The notes beneath the pieces are model-generated. The model made no database searches. It was not told the DNA's origin and saw only the letters and a program-made list of their open reading frames with translations. The position numbers and the translations under genes are program-made. This document shows positions 44,604-51,720 of a stretch of 64,000 nt of DNA, in pieces. Each line of letters starts with the position of its first letter. The first letter of the stretch is position 1. Source of the stretch: Bacteroidales bacterium (GTDB lineage Bacteria > Bacteroidota > Bacteroidia > Bacteroidales > JAIOZK01); NCBI GenBank assembly GCA_021740625.1, contig JAIOZK010000007.1, forward strand, positions 81,493 through 145,492. The letters are read 5' to 3'.

Positions 44604-44762
44604 AGTCTGTCCATAAAGTCTCAATTTTACCACCACCCTCCGCACCCCCTTAGTCCCCTGAAGGAAATCCCCCACACAACCAAGGAGTTGGATGGTTCTC
44701 TTCGCCTCAGGCGGAGAGTTAGAGGGGTTTGCGAAGGAGGGCGAGTTTATGGACAGACTCTA
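44601..44762. mobile_element. MITE-like element, copy 2
   Basis: A perfect 17-base inverted pair, TAGAGTCTGTCCATAAA and TTTATGGACAGACTCTA, bounds about 160 bases with an internal long imperfect hairpin. The unit matches the copy at 23548-23705. The first three bases are the stop codon of wzc. There is no gene inside. Confidence 0.78.
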
Positions 44763-44990
44763 AATAGTGTGATGTGAAACACTACAACTTCTTTAATCTT
44801 TAAGCCTGAATCGTTGTTCGAATATTTATTTCATTGTTCGATTGGTTCATTGTGTTGGTTTTGGAAGTGTGTGTATTTCCCTTGGATGAGGTTCAGGAGT
44901 AGCGGATTGATAGTCATCTGACGACTTGCCTTTTTACAGAAGCTACAAGCATGGTTGTCTCTCCTCAATTCTCACCGCTCATCTCTCCAA
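44763..44990. other. Spacer between MITE copy and minisatellite
   Basis: The stretch contains no convincing gene. It has TTGTTCGAATATTTATTTCATTGTTCGAT, cut here as two related halves near 44815-44843, and then ordinary spacer. Confidence 0.35.
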
Positions 44991-45168
44991 TCGCTTCATT
45001 CGCTCCATTCGCTCCGTTCGCTCCATTCGCTTTGTTCTCTTCGTTCGCTCCGTTCGCTCCGTTCGCTCCGTTCGCTCCGTTCGCTTTGTTCTCTTCGTTC
45101 GCTTTGTTCTCTTCGTTCGCTCCATTCGCTCCATTCGCTCCATTCGCTCCATTCGCTCCGTTCATCCT
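44991..45168. repeat. 9-bp minisatellite, array 4 (TTCGCTNNN)
   Basis: About nineteen units of TTCGCTCCA/TTCGCTCCG, with some TTCTCTTCG variants, run without break. No coding role is apparent although all frames are open because the period is nine. Confidence 0.85.
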
Positions 45169-45293
45169 CCGTATTTAATACGAAAATTTACGTACAAACT
45201 ACGCATCAAATACCTACTTAAAACAAATTTATATATCTTTATGAAACTAAAAACCACCTGCCCCTCACCGGTCAGGACCAAAAACAATACACT

Positions 45294-45938
45294 ATGGCAA
45301 AATCAAAAAAAGACCCGTTGGGCGGTTTCCGTGGCCGCATTGGAAATCTTGTTGTATACGAGATGTATGGCAAACCTTGCGTGCGGAGCATGCCGGCAAA
45401 GACCAGTAAAAAAGCAAGTGAAAAACTCAAAAAGGAACAGGAGGGCTTTGCAACGGTCATGCATTATCTGACGCCTGCAACGAAGTTCATCCAAATGGGC
45501 TTCGCAGAGGCGGCCGAAAACACGGCTCCCTTTCACATGGCCAAGTCCTGGAATATCAATAATTACAGGAAAAGCCAGACAAAGGATCCCTCCGAATGGC
45601 TGCAATACAGCCTGGGGGAAAGAGCCGGATCGCAGGGGATGCAATTGAAAGAAGTTCCCGGCCAGCTTTTAGAAGTAAGCTGGGGACAGCCGGAGGAGGG
45701 CAAGCCCTGTGCTGAAAACGACATCCTTATGCTGCTGGCCATCAACAGCAAAAGCAAAACGGCTAGTTACAGGCTTCATGCAGCTTACAGGAAGGACGGG
45801 CAGGCGGTGATTGAATTGCCGGAACGCAGGAGCGGGGAAGCGGTGGAGGTTTTTGTGGCTTTCCGCAAGTTGGGTGCTGAGCAGGGCAAGAAGGATCTTA
45901 AGAATGTTTCGAACAGCCAATGGGTTGGGAGGGTTTGA
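45294..45938 (+). CDS. DUF6266 family protein
   Basis: The 214-residue protein opens DPLGGFRGRIGNLVVYEMYGKPCVRSMPAK, cut here as the family hallmark GGFRGRIGNLVVYEM plus a following RSMP. The middle is mixed and the C-terminal half is a beta-sandwich-like domain (ILMLLAINSKSKTASYRLHA). DUF6266 proteins are widespread in Bacteroidota, often beside repeats or mobile elements, and have no known role. It is flanked on both sides by 9-bp minisatellites. Confidence 0.85.
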   Translation: MAKSKKDPLGGFRGRIGNLVVYEMYGKPCVRSMPAKTSKKASEKLKKEQEGFATVMHYLTPATKFIQMGFAEAAENTAPFHMAKSWNINNYRKSQTKDPSEWLQYSLGERAGSQGMQLKEVPGQLLEVSWGQPEEGKPCAENDILMLLAINSKSKTASYRLHAAYRKDGQAVIELPERRSGEAVEVFVAFRKLGAEQGKKDLKNVSNSQWVGRV

Positions 45939-45952
45939 GATGGGGGGAAGCG

Positions 45953-46074
45953 GTTTAGGCGACTTAGGCGAACTAGGCGAACTAGGCGAACTAGGCGAAC
46001 TAAGCGAACTAAGCGAACTGAGCGAACTGAGCGAACTGAGCGAAATGAGCGAACTGAGCGAACTGAGCGAAGGA
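45953..46074. repeat. 9-bp minisatellite, array 5 (GCGAACTAG/TGA form)
   Basis: The units GCGAACTAG, GCGAACTAA and GCGAACTGA follow the DUF6266 stop by about 15 bases. The array shares six fixed bases with arrays 1-4. A looser GGCGAT-type tail extends to about 46110. Confidence 0.8.
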
Positions 46075-46330
46075 GGGGATATGGGCGATGAAGGCGACAA
46101 AGGCGATATTGATTTCTTTCTGTGGCGTGGACAGTTCTTTTAAATTCAACGCTTCGCTCCCGTAATTCGAATATCGTTATATCGAGTAATCGACCCGGCT
46201 TTCAGCCGAGGATCCTTGCCTCGCCTTAGGTGCGACGGGAATTAATCGCTACATCTTTTACAACAGATTGACACAAATATTTATCTGTGCAAATCAGAGT
46301 TCTATTTGTGATCATTTGTGGATTATTTAT

Positions 46331-46805
46331 TTATCCACAGATATCCACAGATGATTCCACAGATGAACACAAATATTATCTGTGTGCATCTGTGTCCTTA
46401 TTTGTGAACATCAGTGGACTATTTATTTATCCACAGATATACACAGATGATTCCACAGATGAACACAAATATTATCTATGTGCATCAGTGTCCTTATTTG
46501 TGAACATCAGTGGACTATTTATTTATCCACAGATATGCACAGATGATTCCACAGATGAACACAAATATTATCTGTGTGCATCAGTGTCCTTATTTGTGAA
46601 CATTAGTGGATTATTTATTTATCCACAGATATGCACAGATGATTCCACAGATTGACACAAATATTATCTGTGTGCATCTGTGTCCTTATTTGTGAACATC
46701 AGTGGATTATTTATTTATCCACAGATATGCATAGATGATTCCACAGATTGACACAAATATTATCTATGTGCATCAGTGTCCTTATTTGTGAACATCTGTG
46801 GATAA
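46331..46805. repeat. 96-bp tandem array with TTATCCACA sites, left of the GxxExxY gene
   Basis: Units begin at 46331, 46427, 46523, 46619 and 46715, exactly 96 bases apart. Each carries an exact TTATCCACA 9-mer, followed by ATGATTCCACAGAT and ATTATCTGTGTGCATC; a TGTGGATAA closes the array at 46797-46805. Each unit can fold because CCACAGAT-x-GACACAAATA faces TATTTGTGAACATC-x-GTGG. Because 96 is divisible by three, a reading frame stays open through the array, but this is not a gene. Confidence 0.9.
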
Positions 46806-46806
46806 T

Positions 46807-47184
46807 TCATAAAATAACTCTTTTAACCTGAACCCTCGCCGTCCCAAAATTGATCAGTAAACCCAAACGCATTTTGATTGCTTTTAGATAATTCAGTACC
46901 TGGGCAATATGATCATCGCATAAACCTTCGACGGCCTTTATTTCGAGTATGATCTGGTCATAGCACACGAAATCAGCAATGTAGAATTTTTGAAGTTGTC
47001 TTTCTTTGTAAAATACATTTAGACGTTTTTCCTTCTGAAAGGGTATTTTACGATCGATCAGTTCCCAGTACAAGGCTTCCTGGTAAACAGTTTCAAGGAA
47101 GCCATGCCCTAATTGATTGTGTACTTCGTAGCATGCACCAATAATACGGGAACATTCTTCTTTTAAGATGTAGTTTGTTTCCAT
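46807..47184 (-). CDS. GxxExxY protein (PD-(D/E)xK-like fold)
   Basis: The 125-residue protein has the defining LGHGFLETVYQEAL (G-x-x-E-x-x-Y), then ADFVCYDQIILEIKA where the D and E-x-K fit a PD-(D/E)xK nuclease-like core, and NYLKAIKMRLGLLINFG at the end. Homologues are common in Bacteroidota and are often found among short repeats. The gene lies inside a 96-bp repeat array: its stop is one base from the left array and its start about 12 bases from the right one. Nuclease activity is an inference. Confidence 0.9.
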   Translation of the reverse strand: METNYILKEECSRIIGACYEVHNQLGHGFLETVYQEALYWELIDRKIPFQKEKRLNVFYKERQLQKFYIADFVCYDQIILEIKAVEGLCDDHIAQVLNYLKAIKMRLGLLINFGTARVQVKRVIL

Positions 47185-47196
47185 GGTATGTTAATT

Positions 47197-47655
47197 TTAT
47201 CCACAGATTGACACAAATATTATCTGTGTGCATCAGTGTCCTTATTTGTGAACATCAGTGGATTATTTATTTATCCACAGATATGCACAGATGATTCCAC
47301 AGATTGACACAAAAATTATCTGTGTGCATCAGTGTCCTTATTTGTGAACATCAGTGGATTATTTATTTATCCACAGATATGCACAGATGATTCCACAGAT
47401 TGACACAAATATTATCTGTGTGCATCAGTGTCCTTATTTGTGAACATCAGTGGATTATTTATTTATCCACAGATATGCATAGATGATTCCACAGATTGAC
47501 ATAAATATTATCTGTGTGCATCAGTGTCCTTATTTGTGAACATCAGTGGATTATTTATTTATCCACAGATATACACAGATGATTCCACAGATTGACACAA
47601 ATATTATCTGTGTGCATCTGTGTCCTTATTTGTGAACATCAGTGGATAATTTCGG
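47197..47655. repeat. 96-bp tandem array, right of the GxxExxY gene
   Basis: A first TTATCCACA lies at 47197 and further ones at 47271, 47367, 47463 and 47559, the last four spaced by 96 bases. Sequence is nearly identical to the left array. The array ends just before the stop of the MNT-HEPN gene. Confidence 0.9.
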
Positions 47656-47663
47656 CTAACTCA

Positions 47664-48536
47664 TTATTCACTACCTGCCTCTTCCTCCATCCACCCTTCA
47701 CAAACAAGTTGCACGGTCTTTTTCAGCTCCAGTACCTGCCTGCCAAGATACTCCAGATCCTCTTTGTCGATCGCATATGCCATCTTATAGCGGGAGTCGA
47801 TGTAGGCTTTTTTCAGGAGATTGAAAAGCCGTTTTTCTTCAGCGGTCTTGCGGGGAAAGATGGTCTTGAAGCGTGCATCGATGCGAATGGAGCGATAGTG
47901 CAGTTCTTCCAGATCGTGGGTCTTGGGCTTGTAATCTGTACGCACCAGCAGCAGGCACATGAAGTAATGCTCGGCGGCCTGGTGGAGTTCGAAAGCAGCC
48001 TTATTAAAGCTATTTCGATCGAAAGCATTTTGATAATCGATCAAAAATTCATTGGCACTTTCGAACCAACGATTAAAATACTGCCGGGCTTTTTGCAAAC
48101 GGTTTTTATGATCCAGGCTTCTGGGCCTGGAGAGCTTGTATTTGCGGCTGTTATAAACCCGGATGCCTTCCTTCAGGATATCGGTGAAAAAATAATTGCC
48201 ATCTTCTATTTCGCTATTGAGGTAATCGATGCCATGATAGATCACGTTGATGGGTGTGTTGACCTGTGTGTTTTTTGAGATCTTGCGCTTCAGTTTGAGG
48301 GGATATTTATTGCTGCGGGCCTTGTTCTCGTCATCCACCACCAGCAAGAGGTCATAATCGCTTTTGTATTCATAGGTGGTCCCGTATTGGGTATAGCTGT
48401 CCTCAACCCAGTCGCCTCTTGCATAAATGCCGAAAAGGATGATCATGTGCACCGGGATGTTTTCCTTCACCCAGGCCATGATTTCGTTTAATTCGCTTTG
48501 TTTCTCCGTTGGCAGATGTTTGATGGATCGTTTCAA
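47664..48536 (-). CDS. Nucleotidyltransferase-HEPN fusion protein (MNT-HEPN)
   Basis: The N-terminal half is a minimal nucleotidyltransferase (ILFGIYARGDWVED, then SDYDLLLVV with the metal-binding acids). The C-terminal half is a HEPN helical domain (residues about 150-280, with AAFELHQAAEHYFMCLLLV). In two-gene MNT/HEPN toxin-antitoxin systems the MNT AMPylates the HEPN RNase; here both are on one chain. The usual GS of the GSYARG motif reads GI, and the HEPN R-x4-6-H motif is not evident, so either activity may be lost. The start is a TTG at 48536, supported by family N-termini (LPTEKQSELNEI) since no in-frame ATG precedes it. Confidence 0.83.
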   Translation of the reverse strand: MKRSIKHLPTEKQSELNEIMAWVKENIPVHMIILFGIYARGDWVEDSYTQYGTTYEYKSDYDLLLVVDDENKARSNKYPLKLKRKISKNTQVNTPINVIYHGIDYLNSEIEDGNYFFTDILKEGIRVYNSRKYKLSRPRSLDHKNRLQKARQYFNRWFESANEFLIDYQNAFDRNSFNKAAFELHQAAEHYFMCLLLVRTDYKPKTHDLEELHYRSIRIDARFKTIFPRKTAEEKRLFNLLKKAYIDSRYKMAYAIDKEDLEYLGRQVLELKKTVQLVCEGWMEEEAGSE

Positions 48537-48674
48537 GTTCTATACGCTTTTCTTATGCTAAGGTACGGAATTTATTGGATGATATTTTAAGGTGATGCGA
48601 CTTGCACAAAATGAGCGAGATGAGCGGTGAGTTTGGGGTAGGTCGTTTTCGGTTTTTTTATTTGCTGAAAATTT

Positions 48675-48735
48675 TTTCCACAGATTGACACAAATATTTA
48701 TCTGTGCAAATCTGTGTTTTATTTGTGAACATCTG
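48675..48735. repeat. Single CCACAGAT-type repeat unit
   Basis: TTTTCCACAGATTGACACAAA and TTATTTGTGAACATCTG form the two arms of the 96-bp-family hairpin, here in one copy about 50 bases before the next gene. Confidence 0.7.
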
Positions 48736-48785
48736 CCTACAATCCGATTAATTCGCGGAAGTTCTTATCTTCACGAAATAATCCA

Positions 48786-49940
48786 ATGAAAAAAAGATCC
48801 CTCAAAATAATCCTCCTGGTATTGTATATGCCTTTGGCAGTTCTCCTGCTGCTGTCCCTCCTTGCCCCTTATTTTAATCCGGCTCAATGGCCTTTTGTTG
48901 CAATGAGCGGACTGTTCTTCCCTGTATTATGGATTTTGAATATTTTCTTTTTAGTGGTTTTTATTCTACTCAGAAGCAAAGCATGGTTCTTTGGCCTGCT
49001 GTTCCTGCTGGCCGGTTTGTACCAGGTTTCACTGGTTTTTGGTATGAACGGGGACGACCGGGAAAACATAACGGGCAAGACCCTAAAATTGTTAAGCTAT
49101 AATACAGGCAATGCCGATAGCCCGGATCCCTTTGCAAGCCGTAGGCATGTTTTCGAACAAAAGGCTTTTTACCGGGCGGATGTGATCTGCTTGCAGGAAT
49201 TTATTCCCGGGCATGCGAGAGGATCGGAGTCCCTGCAGCGATTTGAGTATCATATCAATGTAGATTTTACGGGGAAAACAGGCAGCCGGGCGAATGGTTT
49301 GTCCATTTATTCTAAATTTCCCATTTTAGAACAAGGTTTTTTAAAACCGGAAGATGAAGATGTGTATGCCCTTTGGGTCAGCCTGGACCTCGGTACAGAT
49401 ACCCTGCTGCTGATCAATGTGCAGTTGCAAAGCATCCGCCTGGAAGATGAAGAAGTGGAAGTCGTGGCACGGCCCTGGCGTGTACCGGAATTATTTGCAA
49501 TTGCGGGAAATGTTTACAGGAAGTTATTGAGAGGCTTTGAGCGAAGGGAAAGGCAGGTTGCGGTTCTGAAGGGTTTTCTTCAGCATCGTGCCCATGAGGT
49601 CATCCTCTGCGGCGACCTGAACGATCCGCCGGCATCTTATACCTACAGGAATCTCAGGAAGTTTTTAGGAGATGCTTTCCTGGAACAGGGGAGCGGCTTT
49701 GGTTTTACCTATGCGGGTCCGCTGCCGTTTTTGCGGATTGATTTTGTGATGGCGAGTGAGGGGCTGGAGGTGGTGTCTTTTGAGAGGATTGGGGAGACGT
49801 TTTCTGATCATTTTGGATTGGAAGCGGAGTTTGTTTTCCACAGATACGCACAGATGATCCCACAGATGGCCACAAATTTTATTTGTGTAAATCTGTGTAC
49901 TATTTGTGAACATCTGTGGATAATTCTTTTCTGTGGATAA
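48786..49940 (+). CDS. Endonuclease/exonuclease/phosphatase-family membrane protein
   Basis: Three N-terminal helices (about residues 8-28, 37-60 and 65-85) precede an EEP domain with KLLSYNTGNA, VICLQEFIPG, LINVQLQS, VILCGDLNDPP and FSDHFGLEA, so the catalytic set is complete. The domain type matches a second EEP gene at 23834 but with more helices. The natural C-terminus is near EAEFVF at about residue 353; after this the frame runs into a CCACAGAT repeat (49838-49941) giving 30 odd residues and a TAG-type end at 49940. The extension is repeat-derived. Confidence 0.86.
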   Translation: MKKRSLKIILLVLYMPLAVLLLLSLLAPYFNPAQWPFVAMSGLFFPVLWILNIFFLVVFILLRSKAWFFGLLFLLAGLYQVSLVFGMNGDDRENITGKTLKLLSYNTGNADSPDPFASRRHVFEQKAFYRADVICLQEFIPGHARGSESLQRFEYHINVDFTGKTGSRANGLSIYSKFPILEQGFLKPEDEDVYALWVSLDLGTDTLLLINVQLQSIRLEDEEVEVVARPWRVPELFAIAGNVYRKLLRGFERRERQVAVLKGFLQHRAHEVILCGDLNDPPASYTYRNLRKFLGDAFLEQGSGFGFTYAGPLPFLRIDFVMASEGLEVVSFERIGETFSDHFGLEAEFVFHRYAQMIPQMATNFICVNLCTICEHLWIILFCG

Positions 49941-49941
49941 C
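49838..49941. repeat. CCACAGAT-type repeat unit at the 3' end of the EEP gene
   Basis: One unit with TTTCCACAGATACGCACAGA and TATTTGTGAACATCTGTGG, plus TGTGGATAA at 49915-49923 and again at 49932-49940. It overlaps and extends the EEP reading frame. Confidence 0.75.
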
Positions 49942-50236
49942 TCACAAAAGCCCATGCATCTTCAAGATCTCCGCCAGGTCGGGATGTTTGCGTGCATATT
50001 CACGGAGGGCATTGATGAGGTTTTTGTTCTTATCTTCTGCAGAGGATGCTTTATCCAGGGAGGGTTTCAGGGCTGTTCATCTGTCCCAGATGGTATGGCC
50101 CAGCAGGAAGATCATGAATGCAGCAATGTGTTCGATCCAGTTCACAGGGTGATGCCCTGTGTTAAGGTATGCTGGCCCTTCGGGCCGAAAATGAATGGTG
50201 CCACATCCTGGTTCAATCACTTTCCGAAAATCTAAC
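49942..50236 (-). pseudogene. Remnant of an unrecognised gene, copy 1
   Basis: On the minus strand the end reads ...NLINALREYARKHPDLAEIL-K to a TGA at 49942-49944. About 45 codons further upstream an in-frame stop breaks the frame (after AFMIFLLGHTIWDR). The C-terminal 25 residues match a second fragment at 53664-53749. I do not recognise the family. Confidence 0.5.
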
Positions 50237-50279
50237 AATGATCAAATTGAATATTCCCGGATGATTTCAGAGAATCACT

Positions 50280-50430
50280 TTCTCCGCCTGGCTGAAAGCC
50301 ATAAATAACATAGCATGGTGCAACGCACCATGGAAAATTGAGCGGCACGGGGCAGCGCCCTGAAAGGGCAGCATATCAGTACGATCCAGATCATAGGGCG
50401 ATGTCTAATGTATAAGGAGAGGATGTCAAT
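50280..50430. repeat. Palindromic non-coding block
   Basis: The words CATGGTGCAACGCACCATG, GGGGCAGCGCCCTG and CCTGAAAGGGCAGC form short hairpins in a row. Similar hairpin-rich blocks without genes are frequent in Bacteroidota spacers. The block leads into the family-A repeat at 50436. Confidence 0.5.
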
Positions 50431-50435
50431 GAACA

Positions 50436-50545
50436 ACCCAGCCGTAGAGCAGCTGGGTATCAAAAGAAAAAACTTGTCCGCCTACTGGCGGATTAAATAG
50501 CGCCCCAAGGGGCGGGGAACCTGACTGCCCTGCCTGGCAGGCAGG
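50436..50545. repeat. Dispersed palindromic repeat, family A, copy 4
   Basis: CTTGTCCGCCTACTGGCGGA, GCGCCCCAAGGGGCGGGGAA and CCTGCCTGGCAGGCAGG match the copy at 5309-5456 in the same orientation, including the preceding GAGCAGC-x-GGGTATCAAAAG lead. Confidence 0.75.
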
Positions 50546-50702
50546 AATTTTCACGAATTTTTGGGTTGTTACTCATGTATGTTGGCGTTTTTCTGATCTC
50601 TGAATACTTTTTCGGGGAGCCAGTGGCGGTGAACGATGAGAGATGAGAAGTGAGTAGTGAGTTTGGGAAGGTTGTTCCTGGTTTTAATTATTTGCTGAAA
50701 GT

Positions 50703-50800
50703 TTTTTCCACAGATATACACAGATGTTTTCACAGATTTTCACAGATGGGTATCTGTGTTTATCTGTGGGGTATTTGTGTGAATCTGTGGATAATAAATT
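50703..50800. repeat. CCACAGAT-type repeat unit
   Basis: One unit beginning TTTTTTCCACAGATATACAC and ending ATCTGTGGATAA, with an exact TGTGGATAA at 50786-50794. It is nearly identical to the unit at 51010-51104. Confidence 0.75.
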
Positions 50801-50834
50801 TATTTGGGTTGTTGCACATGTATATTAGCATTTT

Positions 50835-51016
50835 CTAATAATGTCCTGAGACCGAAACAACTACTATGGTATCACTTTCAAGATTCTTGAAATAATTGTC
50901 TATATCCTCATCGCTGTTCAGGACTGAAGCACCCTTCCTGTCTTTCCCGGCATCATAAACCTTTTTAATAAATTCGGGATTATACGGACTTTCTTTTTCG
51001 TTGTATGGAATTTTTT
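50835..51016 (-). pseudogene. Truncated antitoxin-like fragment
   Basis: On the minus strand, after repeat-derived codons, the frame reads IPYNEKESPYNPEFIKKVYD and continues to a stop at 50835 with the tail DNYFKNLESDTIVVVSVSGHY, cut here. The ESPYNPEF-x-KK pattern resembles small Bacteroidota antitoxins. There is no natural start: a CCACAGAT repeat replaces the 5' end. No toxin is adjacent. Confidence 0.45.
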
Positions 51017-51108
51017 TCCACAGATATACACAGATGTTTTCACAGATTTTCACAGATGGGTATCTGTGTTTATCTGTGGGGTATTTGTGTGCATCTGTGG
51101 ATAATAAA
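51010..51108. repeat. CCACAGAT-type repeat unit
   Basis: One unit with TTTTTTTCCACAGATATACA and TGTGGATAA at 51096-51104. It abuts and truncates the antitoxin-like fragment. Confidence 0.75.
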
Positions 51109-51251
51109 TTCATTGCCCATTTTGCTTCCTTCCCCTACTTCGAATATCGTTATATCCTGCCTGACCGTCAGGCATGGCGTACAATCGCTTAATTGGCGGA
51201 GATTCCCCACTTTCAGCGGGACAGGCACGGATGATTTTGTCACCGCTCAAC

Positions 51252-51622
51252 TCAAAAAATACCCCGCATTTTCTGTATCAATGCTTCCAGTGAAACCACA
51301 TCAATGTTTCTTTTAAGAGGATAGGAGGAATTTAAAGAAGGGATAACGATAAAAGTTTTTATCGGGTCAATATCATCGATGGCTGCATAATTTTCTTTTG
51401 AAAGCCGGGGAAACAGTGTTGCTTTGCATTCAATGGTAATTTTTCTATTGGCATTCCTTACTACCAGATCGATTTCTGAGCCGTGATTGGTCCGGTAGAA
51501 AGAAAAATCAAGAACCATTCGGGATCTTCCAGCTTGCTTAAATCGGATGGTCTTTCCAGGTCAAGGTATAGTTTTTCCTTTTTCGTCTCAAGCAAATATT
51601 TTACCATTGTTGACTTTCCGCA
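51252..51622 (-). pseudogene. Internally deleted copy of the DUF4143-type ATPase
   Basis: The minus-strand sequence contains an N-terminal piece (CGKSTMVKYLLE...LYLDLERPSDLSKLEDPEW) joined directly to a C-terminal piece (DFSFYRTNHGSEIDLVV...ALIQKMRGIF). The intact relative at 53750-54907 has about 240 residues between them. The junction carries an AAGA word present at both ends of the missing part in the intact copy, so deletion between short direct repeats is likely. The first codons before CGKST are also gone, replaced by GAGATGAG-type repeat. Confidence 0.8.
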
Positions 51623-51720
51623 ATGAGAGATGAGTAAGGAGTAAGGAGCTATTTGCAGAATTTATCAGGATCTTGGATCAGTTACAATTCACTCCAGAGG
51701 AGTTCGCGCTAAGTCCTAAT

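Noticed and set aside
44926..45471. Plus-strand frame ahead of the DUF6266 gene
   Set aside because: Most of it is minisatellite translation; the real gene is the frame starting at 45294.
46287..46655. Long open frame through the left 96-bp array, giving 32-residue repeats
   Set aside because: The period is divisible by three so the frame stays open by default; the product is only translated repeat and no family or ribosome site supports it.
46331..47655. Possible CRISPR array
   Set aside because: Units of 96 bases are repeated nearly in full, with no unique spacers and no cas genes.
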